Assembly: GCF_052145335.1 (NCBI RefSeq)
Contig: NZ_JBKQOU010000317.1
Coordinates: forward strand, 1 to 58,795
Length of the DNA: 58,795 nt
Source of the DNA: Rhodoblastus sp052145335
GTDB taxonomy: Bacteria; Pseudomonadota; Alphaproteobacteria; Rhizobiales; Beijerinckiaceae
Reading direction: 5' to 3'
Part shown: positions 24,260 to 33,389 of the stretch, one piece after another
Layout of the letters: each line of letters begins with the position of its first letter
Numbering within the stretch: position 1 is the stretch's first letter
Program-made: the position numbers and the translations under genes
Notes under the pieces: generated by a model
Database searches by the model: none
What the model saw: only the letters and a program-made list of their open reading frames with translations
What the model was told of the DNA's origin: nothing

Positions 24260-24955
24260 TCAATAGGGTGACGCGCAGCGCAGACCGCCGCATCGGCGCG
24301 TCGCCGCGATAAATGATTCGATCGGCTCCACGCCGGGCCAGCCGACGAAAGCGAACTCGCCAAGAACGAAAGAGGGCGCCTGAGGAAGCGACAGCGTTCG
24401 CGCGCGCTCGACGTGGGCGGCGAGGAGCTCCGCGATTTCGGCGCGCTCTGCTTCCTTCGCCAGACTTCCGGCGTCTAGTCCCTGCCCCGCGGCGACCGCG
24501 AGAGCCTTTTCCGCATTCACCGCGCCGGGCGCCTGGAAAATGCCGACATGCAGGCGGTAGGCGACCTCGTCGCCGTGAAGCCGCGACGCCGCCAGCGCCA
24601 CCCGCGCCGCATCCGCGGATCGAGAGGAAAGCACGGGGTGCTGCACCAGCCCCAATCTTACGCCCGAGTCAGGAGACAGCAGCATGTCGATCTCCTGCGA
24701 GGCGACCCGGCAATAGGGGCAGGCGTAATCGAAAAATTCGTAAAGGACAGGCTCCGCATTCGCGGAACCCGTCAGAATCAAGCCGGGCAGATCGGAGGGC
24801 GCCTTGGCGGGCGCAATACGAAAATTGCGGATTGGAGCGCCGTCCGAAGTCGCAATTTCGAAGGCCCGCCCCGTCTTCGCCTGTCCTACGCCCGACGCCG
24901 AAAGCGCCGCCGCCGCTGCGACGAAAAGGGACCTGCGATTCAGAAGGAACGGCAT
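24260..24955 (-). CDS. DsbA-family periplasmic thioredoxin-like protein
   Basis: 231 aa from MPFLLNRRSLFVAAA, an exported protein with a twin-Arg-like leader. The thioredoxin fold has the DsbA-type active site FFDYACPYCRVASQEIDML (CPYC) and a cis-Pro segment LPQAPSFVLGEFAFVG. It is a second DsbA-like protein besides the one at 10814 and diverged from it. Placed between the TtrSR-like pair and a periplasmic rhodanese, it probably reduces or oxidises thiols or persulfides in the periplasm. Specific partner unknown. Confidence 0.82.
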   Translation of the reverse strand: MPFLLNRRSLFVAAAAALSASGVGQAKTGRAFEIATSDGAPIRNFRIAPAKAPSDLPGLILTGSANAEPVLYEFFDYACPYCRVASQEIDMLLSPDSGVRLGLVQHPVLSSRSADAARVALAASRLHGDEVAYRLHVGIFQAPGAVNAEKALAVAAGQGLDAGSLAKEAERAEIAELLAAHVERARTLSLPQAPSFVLGEFAFVGWPGVEPIESFIAATRRCGGLRCASPY

Positions 24956-25262
24956 TTCCAACCCCCATTTCGACTCAATGAATAGCCCTGCGACACCGAC
25001 GGAATGGACAAAATCCGACGGAATGTCAGGCGTTCCGATGAGGTCGCGGCGCCCTGTCTCCTGAATCGCGCTCCGAAACGCCGGCAAAATCCAATGACGA
25101 TGGAGCGATCGGAGCTGAGCCGTCATCCGACGGCTCAGAATGTTTGGGGTTTGGGCCTGGCGTCGCCCGTGCGTCCCCCTCGCCCTGGCGCGGGGCCAAC
25201 CTTCAGGCAGGCATTGTCCTGCCGCGACGGTCGCTTTGCCGATGTTCGTCCAACGAGTTCCG
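24956..25262. other. Intergenic region, nothing recognised
   Basis: 307 bp between the DsbA-like gene start and the rhodanese stop, both minus strand. It should hold the promoter of the DsbA-like gene. Frames across it are short and lack gene-like composition. A small stem GGCAGG/CCTGCC around 25210 is the only structure noticed. Confidence 0.4.
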
Positions 25263-25844
25263 TCAACGGATATAGGCTTGGCTTTCGGTCATTTTATAGG
25301 CCCAAGGAAGGCCGGCGTTTTTCCAGCCGTTGAGGTCGCGGCGTCCGTCCTTGTCCATGTCGCCCTCGAAACCATCGACCACGGAATAGACCTTGGAGAA
25401 GCCCGCCTCTTGCAGCAGGTTTGCGGCGCGGGAGGAACGATCGCCGGAGCGGCAAATCAGGATGACGGGATCGTTCCTGGTCAGATGCTGGCGGTCCGCC
25501 AAGGCGCTGACAGCGCTCACGAAATCCGAGTTGGGCGACATGGCGTAACGATTATTCTTCTTGTCCCAACTCGCCGGATCGTCGATTTCCATATAGGGGA
25601 TATTCATATCGGTGACCGAAGGGGTTCCGAGGAACAGGAATTCGCCCTTCGTCCGGATGTCGATGAAGAGCACCTTCTCGCCGCCCTTCGTCTTCATATT
25701 GAAGGCTTCCGGGGCCGAGAGATAAAGGCCGAGTTTGGATTGCTTGACCTCGGGAAGTTTGCTCGTATCGACCGGCTGGTAGTTTCCAGCAAAAGCGGGC
25801 GTCAGCAACACGGCCATCAGCAGGCCAAGGATCAACTTTTTCAC
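25263..25844 (-). CDS. Periplasmic rhodanese-domain protein
   Basis: 193 aa using GTG 25844 (GGGAGGAGAG before it), which gives a clean signal peptide (KKLILGLLMAVLLTPAFA). The single rhodanese domain has the catalytic loop VILICRSGDRSSRAANLL with an active-site Cys, and ends VVDGFEGDMDKDGRRDLNGWKNAGLPW. Periplasmic rhodaneses of this type occur near sox, soxL-like, and transfer sulfane sulfur between thiol carriers. It is divergent from the DUF302 gene at 26248. Confidence 0.9.
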   Translation of the reverse strand: MKKLILGLLMAVLLTPAFAGNYQPVDTSKLPEVKQSKLGLYLSAPEAFNMKTKGGEKVLFIDIRTKGEFLFLGTPSVTDMNIPYMEIDDPASWDKKNNRYAMSPNSDFVSAVSALADRQHLTRNDPVILICRSGDRSSRAANLLQEAGFSKVYSVVDGFEGDMDKDGRRDLNGWKNAGLPWAYKMTESQAYIR

Positions 25845-26247
25845 GACTCTCTCCTCCCATTTTCGGGCGTTTCGCGCCCTGTTTGGTGACGGCCGTTCTG
25901 GCATTCTTGCACCGACGTCGCCTAACCCGCGCAACATTAGTTTATTCAAGGCGCCCATTCCGGCTTCATTGTGCGGCGCATTCGGCGCTTCGACGGCATC
26001 CGACGCCTTTGGTTGGCAATCGCCGCGCGACCGGCGCGAACGAACGTCCAATGATAGCCGAGACCGAAATGATATTGCAACATCACGATTTATAAATGTA
26101 TCTTTTCTCCAATAGCGTCAGCGTGATCGCCAACGCGATCACAATGAGGGCGTAGAAGGCGTCGAGTCTTAATTGCAAGCGCAAAACAATGCGCGGCCGA
26201 CTTGGGCATCGAGTGAAAAATCAGAAAAAGGGCAAGGAGAAAAACAC
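25845..26247. other. Divergent promoter region between rhodanese and DUF302 genes
   Basis: 403 bp with no supportable gene. It should contain both divergent promoters. ATTAGTTTATTC near 25937-25948 is shared with the region upstream of sqr (41282-41293), but here the second GAAT arm is absent. An AT-rich block at 26087-26105 lies 140 bp before the DUF302 start. Confidence 0.4.
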
Positions 26248-26826
26248 ATGCAGCTCATCAAGAGCATCCTTGCGTTCATAGGCGTGATCGCGATTCTCGC
26301 GATCGTGGCGGTTTTTTTCAAGGCGCAGTCGGTCCTGGCCGGCTTCGATCCGGAAGCGCGCGCGACCTACGCGAATATCGCGCAGGTCTTGCTCGAGACG
26401 GGAAATCCTGCGGAAGCGACGGTGTGGAAAGCGCAAGTCAGGGATGGGCTTACTTTTGATGACGTCGATCAGGCGATCGGATCGATCGCGGCGGCGATGA
26501 ACATCAAGGACGTAGGCGCACTCCCGCTTGGCGACCAGGTCAGCGCGATGGAAGGAAAGCCCTGGAGAAAGCTGAAAATTTATTTGTATTGCAACCCGCT
26601 CACGGCGGCGCAAATGATCGACTATTCCGACGCATTCTCTGCCTATCTTCCTTGTCGCATTGCCTTGCTACAGGACAAGACAGGTAAATTATGGATCTAT
26701 ACCATCAATATGGACCTGCTGATTTACGGCGGAAAGCCGCTGCCTCCCGCACTCAAGGAAGAGGCGCTGAAAGTGAAGAAAGTCATGCAAGCCATCCTGA
26801 CTGACGGCGCAAACGGAGAGTTTTGA
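26248..26826 (+). CDS. Membrane-anchored DUF302 protein
   Basis: 192 aa from MQLIKSILAF after AAGGAG. One N-terminal helix (~5-25) anchors it, followed by a DUF302-type domain with IYLYCNPLTAAQMIDYSDAFSAYLPCRIALLQDKTGKLWIYTINMDLLI, the segment that defines the family. DUF302 proteins often accompany rhodanese, YeeE/YedE and DsrE genes in sulfur oxidisers; their biochemical role is not established. Two cysteines (in YLYCNP and LPCRIA) could be redox-active. It is divergent from the rhodanese gene. Confidence 0.85.
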   Translation: MQLIKSILAFIGVIAILAIVAVFFKAQSVLAGFDPEARATYANIAQVLLETGNPAEATVWKAQVRDGLTFDDVDQAIGSIAAAMNIKDVGALPLGDQVSAMEGKPWRKLKIYLYCNPLTAAQMIDYSDAFSAYLPCRIALLQDKTGKLWIYTINMDLLIYGGKPLPPALKEEALKVKKVMQAILTDGANGEF

Positions 26827-27098
26827 ATTGAACTTGCGGTCGAACAGGCGGAATCTTTTTAAGGGCAAAATGACCGCAGCTGAGACAGCAGCGATATCTC
26901 CACGATGGCCGCGCTCATGCCGCGCTTTCCTTGGACCAAAAGGAAGCGGAGAGCCTTGGCTCCAAAGTTAGCCTGACATTCTGAACGAGGGACGCCAGAA
27001 ACGATACTGCAATGCCGGCGATCGAATTATCAAACGAATATCGAGGCGCTTCTGCGCAAACGGAACCCGGACCTTGCAAGCTGGCAATCAAGCAAACT

Positions 27099-27992
27099 TT
27101 ATCGAATTGAAGACGTAAAATTTTCCGCCACATCTAAAAATGCTCGCGCCGCGAGCGATTCATAACGCTCTTTGTGCCGCAAGACGTAAAACTGCCGCCG
27201 CGGCAAAGCCAGGGGCAAGGCGACCAGAGAACCGGCCTTGATAGAGGCGCTGACGACAAGCCGCGACATGGCCGCCAGGCCGCAGCCAGATTCCACTGCA
27301 GCACGCACAGCCTCGTTCGATGGAAGTTCCAGCACGATATTGCGGTTCGAAGTCTCGACGCCGAAATCTCGCAGCGCCGCTTCGAAAACGGCCCTGGTTC
27401 CCGAACCTTTTTCTCGTGCGACCCACGGCGCCTGCATTAGCCATTCCTTGTTCAGCCCGTCAGGCGCCACGGCCTGGCCGGGAGCCGCAACGACGATCAG
27501 TTCGTCCTCGTCAATCGGCCGGATCGCCAGACTGGGTTCGTCGACTTCGCCTTCGACAAAACCCAGGTCGATTTCTCCTTCAGCCGCGAGCGCCGCGACT
27601 TCCGTGGTATTGCCGATGGTAAATTTGATCGAAACGCCAGGGTAAAGCCCGGCGAAGCGATTCAGCCGTGGCGGAAGCCAATAATTGCCAACGGTCTGGC
27701 TGGCCGCGACGGTCAAGGCGCCGATTTTCAGCCCAGCCAGATCGGCAAGCGCCTGTTCGGCGGCGAAAGCCCGTGCGAGAACGGCCTTGGCCTCGCCGAG
27801 AAAGGACTTTCCAGCGGAAGTGAGAGCAATGCGCCGCCCCAATCGGTCGAATAATTTGACGTTGTGTCGCGCCTCGAGGGCGGCGACGGCGGCGCTGGTG
27901 GCCGATTGCGTCATGTTCAACGCGTTCGCAGCCTGAGTCAGGTGCTCGCGTTCGGCCACGGCGACGAAAATGCGCAATTGATCGAGCGTCAT
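27099..27992 (-). CDS. LysR-type regulator
   Basis: 297 aa from MTLDQLRIF. The winged helix-turn-helix covers residues ~1-60 (FVAVAEREHLTQAANALNMTQSATSAAVAALEARHNVKLFDRLGRR) and is followed by a two-lobed effector domain (LTVAASQTVGNYWLPPRL, IDLGFVEGEVDEP, WVAREKGSGTRAVFEAAL). The effector domain resembles CysB/CbbR-group members that bind small acids. It is divergent from the dsrC-like gene (113 bp between starts), so control of that gene and perhaps the hydrogenase operon is likely. The effector is unknown. Confidence 0.92.
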   Translation of the reverse strand: MTLDQLRIFVAVAEREHLTQAANALNMTQSATSAAVAALEARHNVKLFDRLGRRIALTSAGKSFLGEAKAVLARAFAAEQALADLAGLKIGALTVAASQTVGNYWLPPRLNRFAGLYPGVSIKFTIGNTTEVAALAAEGEIDLGFVEGEVDEPSLAIRPIDEDELIVVAAPGQAVAPDGLNKEWLMQAPWVAREKGSGTRAVFEAALRDFGVETSNRNIVLELPSNEAVRAAVESGCGLAAMSRLVVSASIKAGSLVALPLALPRRQFYVLRHKERYESLAARAFLDVAENFTSSIR

Positions 27993-28105
27993 GGGTTTTC
28001 CCGGAAGCTTGTCGCGCGAATTTGCGCTTGCACAAATAGCCCAATCGCGGTTCGATCCATACTTGTCTGCGCTTGTCGCGAATTTTCGACCGAGGAGTCG
28101 CAAAT

Positions 28106-28417
28106 ATGATCGCCCCCGAGCTTGACGTCGAAGGATATCTCGTCGACCCCTCCGCCTGGAGCGAGGACTGGGCGCGGGAAACCGCGAAGCGCCTCCAGGT
28201 TGACCTCACGGAAGACCATTGGGAGGCGCTGCGTTTTATGCGCGCTTTCCTCGACGAGCGCCAGGTCGCGCCCGACGCGCGTTTCGTCATGCGCCATCTC
28301 AGCCAGACCAAAGGCGCCGGCCGCAACCGCCTGTTCGAGCTTTTCCCTTATGGCTATGTCGGGCAGGCATGCAAACTTGCGGGCATGCGCCGTCCGCGTG
28401 TCTGGAGCACCGGCTGA
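28106..28417 (+). CDS. DsrC paralogue lacking the penultimate cysteine
   Basis: 103 aa with RBS GAGGAG. Full DsrC/TusE fold: MIAPELDVEGYLVDPSAW, DHWEALRFMRAFLDERQVAPDARFVMRHL, RNRLFELFPYGYVGQACKLAGMRRPR. Compared with the true DsrC at 48084 (ending GPAKQACKIAGLPKPTGCV), it keeps the inner cysteine (QACK) but ends VWSTG, so the reactive penultimate Cys is gone. It therefore cannot form the DsrC trisulfide. A regulatory or scaffold role has been proposed for such DsrC-like proteins. It is convergent with the hydrogenase large-subunit gene and divergent from a lysR gene. Confidence 0.85.
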   Translation: MIAPELDVEGYLVDPSAWSEDWARETAKRLQVDLTEDHWEALRFMRAFLDERQVAPDARFVMRHLSQTKGAGRNRLFELFPYGYVGQACKLAGMRRPRVWSTG

Positions 28418-28450
28418 ACCATCGCGTCGCGCGGCGCCCGCCCGGCGCGT

Positions 28451-30211
28451 TCAGGTCACATTGATCGAGACCAGTTCCTCGCCGTTTGGATCGACCACAT
28501 GCACCGCACAGGCGAGGCAGGGGTCGAAACTATGGATGGTGCGCTGAATTTCCAGTGGCTGCTTGGGGTCGAAAAGCTTGTGGCGGTCCTGCAGCGCCGC
28601 CTCATAGGCGCCGCTCTGGCCTTTGCCGTCGCGCGGGCCGGCGTTCCAGGTGCTCGGAACCACGGCCTGATAATTATCGATTTTTCCGTCCTTGATCACC
28701 ACCCAATGCGCCAGCGCGCCACGGGGCGCCTCCATGAAGCCGACGCCGCGCGCCGCGCTTGGCCAGCTCGCCGGGTCCCAAAGCTTGTTGTTGTGGACGC
28801 TGACCTCGCCCCGGTGGAGATTGGCGACCAGCGCGTCGAGCCAGCCATTCATCTGGTCGGCGATGATCTTCGTCTCCAGCGCGCGGGCGGCGGTCCTGCC
28901 CAGGGTGGAAAACATCGCGGTCAGCGGCAAGTCGAGTTTTTTGAGCGCATAGCCGGCGAGTTCGCGGGTCTGTTCATGTCCCTTGGCGTAAAGCATCAGC
29001 ACGCGCGCCAGCGGTCCGACCTCCACCGCCTTGTTGCGCCAGCGCGGCGCCTTCAGCCAGGAATAGGATTTTTCCACGTCGAGCTGTTCATAGGGCGGCT
29101 TGGGACCGCTATAGGCCAAGGTCGTTTCGCCGGCATAGGGATGCAGGCCGGCGTCCTTGCCGACGCTGTAGTCATACCAGGAACGGGCGGCGAATTCCTG
29201 AATCTGCTCGGGATCGTTGAGATCGACCGGCTCGATATGGGTCAGGTCGCGGTTGAGGATCACGCCCGACGGAATGAGCAGATTGGCGCCATTGGCGCGG
29301 CCGTCGGCGGGGAAATCGCCATAGGTCATAAAATTCCCCAGGCCCTCGCCACGTGCGAACCAGTCCTTGTAGAAGCCGGCAATCGCCAGGACATCGGGAA
29401 TATAGACCTGTTCGACGAAATCGCTCATCGACTTGATGATGGAGCGGACCTGACTGATCGCGACAATGTTGAAGGCGGTCGAAGCCGCTCCGCCGCCTGT
29501 GCCGAAGCCGAGCGCTTCCGGCCCGCCGCTGAACGGCGCCGCGACGCCGCCGACGAGAAAGTTCGGATGCGGATTCTTGCCGCCGAAAATCGTGTGGATC
29601 TGCACGACGTCGCGTTGCCAGGCAAGCGCTTCGAGATAATGCGCCACCGCCATAAGGTTGGCCTCCGGCGGCAACCGGTATTCTGGATGCCCCCAATAGC
29701 CATTGGCGAAAATGCCGAGCTGTCCGCTATCGACGAAAGTCCTCAGCTTTTTTTGCACCTCGATGAAATAGCCGGGGCTCGATTTAGGGTAGGACGAGAT
29801 GGACTGCGCCAGTTCCGACGTCGCCTTGGGATCGGCCTTCAGCGCCGAGACCACATCGACCCAGTCGAGCGCATGCAGATGATAGAAATGCATGACATGG
29901 TCATGCACATATTGCGCGCCGACCATCAGGTTGCGGATGAGCGCGGCATTGGCGGGAATGTCATAGCCCAGGGCGTTTTCGACGGCGCGGACCGACGCCA
30001 GTCCATGCACCAGAGTGCAGACGCCGCAGATTCGCTGGGCGAAAGCCCAGGCCTCGCGCGGATCGCGCCCTTTCAGGATCAGCTCGATGCCGCGCACCAT
30101 CGTGCCTGACGAATAGGCGTTCTTGATCGCCCCGTCCTCGGACAATTCCGCTTCGATCCGAAGATGCCCCTCGATCCGGGTGATCGGGTCCACGACAATG
30201 CGCTTGTTCAT
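28451..30211 (-). CDS. [NiFe] hydrogenase large subunit (Isp-type)
   Basis: 586 aa from MNKRIVVDPITRIEGHLRIE. The active-site ligands are RICGVCTLVHG (N-terminal CxxC) and DPCLACAVHV (C-terminal CxxC), the latter followed by a short peptide ending SINVT that the maturation protease removes after His. With the Tat small subunit and Isp1/Isp2 it forms a membrane-associated uptake or sulfur-linked hydrogenase (group 1e, HynSL/HupSL-Isp type) known from purple sulfur bacteria. It is the last gene of the operon, 137 bp after isp2. Confidence 0.95.
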   Translation of the reverse strand: MNKRIVVDPITRIEGHLRIEAELSEDGAIKNAYSSGTMVRGIELILKGRDPREAWAFAQRICGVCTLVHGLASVRAVENALGYDIPANAALIRNLMVGAQYVHDHVMHFYHLHALDWVDVVSALKADPKATSELAQSISSYPKSSPGYFIEVQKKLRTFVDSGQLGIFANGYWGHPEYRLPPEANLMAVAHYLEALAWQRDVVQIHTIFGGKNPHPNFLVGGVAAPFSGGPEALGFGTGGGAASTAFNIVAISQVRSIIKSMSDFVEQVYIPDVLAIAGFYKDWFARGEGLGNFMTYGDFPADGRANGANLLIPSGVILNRDLTHIEPVDLNDPEQIQEFAARSWYDYSVGKDAGLHPYAGETTLAYSGPKPPYEQLDVEKSYSWLKAPRWRNKAVEVGPLARVLMLYAKGHEQTRELAGYALKKLDLPLTAMFSTLGRTAARALETKIIADQMNGWLDALVANLHRGEVSVHNNKLWDPASWPSAARGVGFMEAPRGALAHWVVIKDGKIDNYQAVVPSTWNAGPRDGKGQSGAYEAALQDRHKLFDPKQPLEIQRTIHSFDPCLACAVHVVDPNGEELVSINVT

Positions 30212-30348
30212 CGGATATTCCTCAGTTGGTTTTCTTGGTCGCGACGGGTCGCGATCAAGGTCCCTCGCGTCAGCTCGGCGTCGCATTCGCTCCTAACCGC
30301 TTCCGACAGGCTATCGCCTCCCGAAAGGGGCATGCTCGAACATTCTTC

Positions 30349-31656
30349 TCAATCGATCATGTTGTCGGCGACCAGCTCCAGCAGGCTTTCGACCTTCTTG
30401 TCCCATTTGAATTTCTTCGCCCCGAGCGTCAGGGTGATGCGGCACTGGCCGCAGGCGGTGACGAAATGCTGGGCGTCGGCGTCCTCGACCTGCTTCTTCT
30501 TCAACTCGAAGGCCTTGAAGCGCAACGGATCGGCGCGGACATTCGACACCACGCCGCCGCCGCCGCCGCAGCACCAGCCGAGCGCGCCGTGATCCTCCAG
30601 TTCCTTGATCTCGAAGCCCATGGCGCGCAGCACTTCGCGCGGCGCCTCGGTGACGCCGCCACGCCGCGCCAACTGGCAGGGATCGTGGAAGGACGTTGTT
30701 TCGCCGATCTGCTTCAACTTGATCTTGCCGCTGGCGACAATCTCGCCCAGAAATTCGGTCATGTGGATGATGCGCAGCGGAATCTTGCCGCGATACCAGC
30801 GCGCGGCCTCCCAACGCGCCGCGCCATAGGCGTGGCCGCATTCGGGCAAGATGAGCGTATGCGCGCCGATGTTGACGGCATTGTCGATCATTTTCCGCGT
30901 CATCTTCTCCTGCAGGTCGAGATCGCCGTTGATATAGCCGATGTTCGAGGCCTCGAATCCTTCGGTCGAATAGGTCCAGCTGGCGCCGATCCTGTTGAGG
31001 ATCTTCGCTATGTCGGCCAGCGCCTTGGTATGCTCGGTCAGTTCGGCCGGCGCGGTGGTGACGACATAATCGGTCTTGGGCAGGTCGATATTCATCGGCA
31101 CGCCGTTTTCCTCGCCGGCCTCGCGGATGATGTCGGCGAAATCGTCGGCCGGCGTCGCCGGGCTACCCCAGGCTTTCGCCGTGCGGTCCATCAGCTCCAG
31201 CCGATCCGGAACCAGGCCGGCCTTGTACATGCCGTGCCGCGCTTCCTTGATCAGTTCCGCGATGTCTATGCCCATCGGACAGGCAAGCGTGCAGCGGCCG
31301 CACAGGCTGCAGGCGTCGAACAGCAGCGATTCCCATTCCTGCAGCATTTCGACGCCGACATTGGAGCCTATGCCGAACAGCCGGTAGAGCGGCGCGAAAG
31401 GCCCGATATGGCGGTGATAGGCCTGCTCGAACGGCCGCAGCTTGTTGATCGGCGTATATTTCGGATCGCCGGTGCCGACATAGAAATGGCAGGCGTTGGC
31501 GCACATGCCGCAGCGCAGGCAGGATTCCATGTGGATCGCCGCCGTCTTGGCGAAATCGCGTACGAAAGTCTGCATGGCGGCGTCGCGACGCTCGATGTCG
31601 CCCTGGTTTCCCTGAATGTCGTAGGCGACGCCGGAGGCGGTGGTTTTCGCGGTCAT
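30349..31656 (-). CDS. isp2: Isp2, HdrD/DsrK-like iron-sulfur protein
   Basis: 435 aa. Two [4Fe-4S] ferredoxin motifs (CLRCGMCANACH and CSLCGRCTLACPMG) are followed by two CCG domains: ILPECGHAYG with FHDPCQLARRGG, and WCCGGGGGVVSN with TACGQCRITL. This arrangement is that of heterodisulfide reductase HdrD and DsrK, and implies a non-cubane cluster acting on disulfides or thiols. Its ATG overlaps the isp1 stop. In this hydrogenase it passes electrons between the [NiFe] dimer and Isp1 or a thiol carrier. Identification by motif and gene order is secure. Confidence 0.92.
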   Translation of the reverse strand: MTAKTTASGVAYDIQGNQGDIERRDAAMQTFVRDFAKTAAIHMESCLRCGMCANACHFYVGTGDPKYTPINKLRPFEQAYHRHIGPFAPLYRLFGIGSNVGVEMLQEWESLLFDACSLCGRCTLACPMGIDIAELIKEARHGMYKAGLVPDRLELMDRTAKAWGSPATPADDFADIIREAGEENGVPMNIDLPKTDYVVTTAPAELTEHTKALADIAKILNRIGASWTYSTEGFEASNIGYINGDLDLQEKMTRKMIDNAVNIGAHTLILPECGHAYGAARWEAARWYRGKIPLRIIHMTEFLGEIVASGKIKLKQIGETTSFHDPCQLARRGGVTEAPREVLRAMGFEIKELEDHGALGWCCGGGGGVVSNVRADPLRFKAFELKKKQVEDADAQHFVTACGQCRITLTLGAKKFKWDKKVESLLELVADNMID

Positions 31657-32312
31657 AGCTGCGCTCCTCTATGCCTGAATCGAATGCCCGTCGCGCCGCG
31701 CGAAAAAACGAACAGGAAGGCGTGCATGAGCTTGCCGAAGGGGAACCAGATCAAAAACACGCAGATGCTGAGGATGTGAATGGCCAGCAACGTCTCGTAG
31801 CGCGCGCCGAGATGCGCGGCGGCGGCGAGCCCGGTGACGACCGGCAGGAAGGTCAGCGCCCAGCTGATGTAATCGTCGCCGCGCGAAATCAGTTTCAGCA
31901 CCGGACTGGTCAGGCGATAGGCCAGAGCCGCGAGCAGCGAGCCGGCGGTGAGCACGCCGGCGGCGTAGATCACGCCATTGGGCAGGGCCGGCCAGCTGAG
32001 GCCAAACAGGCTCTTCAGGAACAGAATGTGCGGCGCGAAGGCGAACACGCAGATCGCCAGGCCGATGTGGAACACATAGCCGTTGACCGTGGTGAACATG
32101 CCGGCTTTGAGGAAGGTCCGGTGCGGAATCATCTTGCTGAAAATGGCTTGCAGCGCGGCGAGCCAGGCCGGCGGCGCCCCCTCGCGCGGGGCTGAATCGT
32201 CGCGCCAGGCCGGAAGGGACAATACGCCGACCAGCCGCCACAGCACGCCAAGGACGAAGATCGCCATGGCGACGGTCAATGCGGGACCGCGCGAAAAGCT
32301 GAGAAGATCCAT
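31653..32312 (-). CDS. isp1: Isp1, NarI/DsrM-like cytochrome b membrane subunit
   Basis: 219 aa with about five membrane helices. Histidines in helices (MFTTVNGYVFHIGLAICVF, LLAIHILSICVFLIWFPFGKLMH) match the heme b ligands of NarI/DsrM-type subunits. It lies between the small subunit (3 bp gap) and isp2 (4-bp overlap). It should connect the hydrogenase to the quinone pool. Confidence 0.9.
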   Translation of the reverse strand: MDLLSFSRGPALTVAMAIFVLGVLWRLVGVLSLPAWRDDSAPREGAPPAWLAALQAIFSKMIPHRTFLKAGMFTTVNGYVFHIGLAICVFAFAPHILFLKSLFGLSWPALPNGVIYAAGVLTAGSLLAALAYRLTSPVLKLISRGDDYISWALTFLPVVTGLAAAAHLGARYETLLAIHILSICVFLIWFPFGKLMHAFLFVFSRGATGIRFRHRGAQL

Positions 32313-32315
32313 CGA

Positions 32316-33389
32316 TCATTCCTCCCCGGATTTGGTCGCCGCGAGATAGTCTTTTTGATGCTTTCGCGCCGAAAGGGCCGCGCCCACGCCGAGCGCCACG
32401 CCCGCGACGGCAGCCCCGGCCAGAGCCGGACCCATCGCGCCGAGCGGCGTCGGCAGCGGCCGGTAAAAGCCGCCCTGGTCCCAGAAATTCGGCTCCGAAC
32501 AGCCGAGGCAGGGATGGCCGGATTGAATCGGGAAGGAGACCCCGCCGTTCCATTTCAAGGTGGCGCAGGCGTTATAGACGACCGGTCCCTTGCAGCCGAG
32601 CTTGTACAGGCACCAGCCCTGTCGCGCGCCCTCGTCGTCGAAACCGTCGGCGAACAGGCCGCGCTCGTAGAATGGGCGCCGGTAGCAGCGATCGTGGATG
32701 GTCTCGCCGAAAAAGGCCTTTGGCCTGCCCAGATGATCCAGCTCCGGCAGTTTGCCGAAGGAAAGCACATAGGACAAAGCTCCGGTCATCGCTTCGGGAA
32801 TCGGCGGGCAGCCAGAAATATTGATCAGAGGCTTGCCGCCGACGAGTTCGCCGATGGCGACGGCGCCGGTCGGATTGGGATGCGCTTTCGGAATGCCGCC
32901 GAAGGCCGCGCAGGTGCCCACCGCGACCACGGCGAAAGCGTCGCGCAAGGTCTCCTCAAGCATCTGCTGGTTGCTGATCCCGGCGATGGCCGAGTAGACG
33001 CCGCCATTTCCCAACGGAATAGAGCCGTCGACGACGACGATATATTTGCCCTTGTTGGCCTCCATCGCCGATTTTCGCGCGGCTTCCGCCGCCTCGCCGG
33101 ACACCGCCATCAAGGTGTGGTGATAGTCGAGCGAAATGAAATCGAAAATCAGGTTTTCCAGCGTCGGACTATGCGAGCGGGTAATCGATTCGGTGCATCC
33201 GGTGCATTCCTGAAACGACAGCCAGATCACCGATTGCCGTTGCGCCTTGGCCAGGCCCTCCGCCAGCGCGCCGGCGGAAGCGGGCGGCAGGGCCATGATC
33301 GAGGCGACATAGGAGGCGTATTTGAGAAAGGCCCTCCGCGATACGCCGCGTTGCTCCAACATGGCGGCCAAAGTCTGGTCATTGCCCAT
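32316..33389 (-). CDS. [NiFe] hydrogenase small subunit
   Basis: 357 aa from MGNDQTLAAML. Tat leader SRRAFLKYASYVASIMALPP. Cluster ligands: WLSFQECTGCTES, VGTCAAFGGIP, ISGCPPIPE (proximal), HDRCYRR with GWCLYKLGCKGP (distal) and CATLKWNGG...HPCLGCSEPNFWDQG (medial). A C-terminal hydrophobic helix (ALAGAAVAGVALGVGAAL) anchors it facing the periplasm. It overlaps the HupH-like gene by 11 bp. Forms the electron-transfer half of the hydrogenase. Confidence 0.95.
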   Translation of the reverse strand: MGNDQTLAAMLEQRGVSRRAFLKYASYVASIMALPPASAGALAEGLAKAQRQSVIWLSFQECTGCTESITRSHSPTLENLIFDFISLDYHHTLMAVSGEAAEAARKSAMEANKGKYIVVVDGSIPLGNGGVYSAIAGISNQQMLEETLRDAFAVVAVGTCAAFGGIPKAHPNPTGAVAIGELVGGKPLINISGCPPIPEAMTGALSYVLSFGKLPELDHLGRPKAFFGETIHDRCYRRPFYERGLFADGFDDEGARQGWCLYKLGCKGPVVYNACATLKWNGGVSFPIQSGHPCLGCSEPNFWDQGGFYRPLPTPLGAMGPALAGAAVAGVALGVGAALSARKHQKDYLAATKSGEE

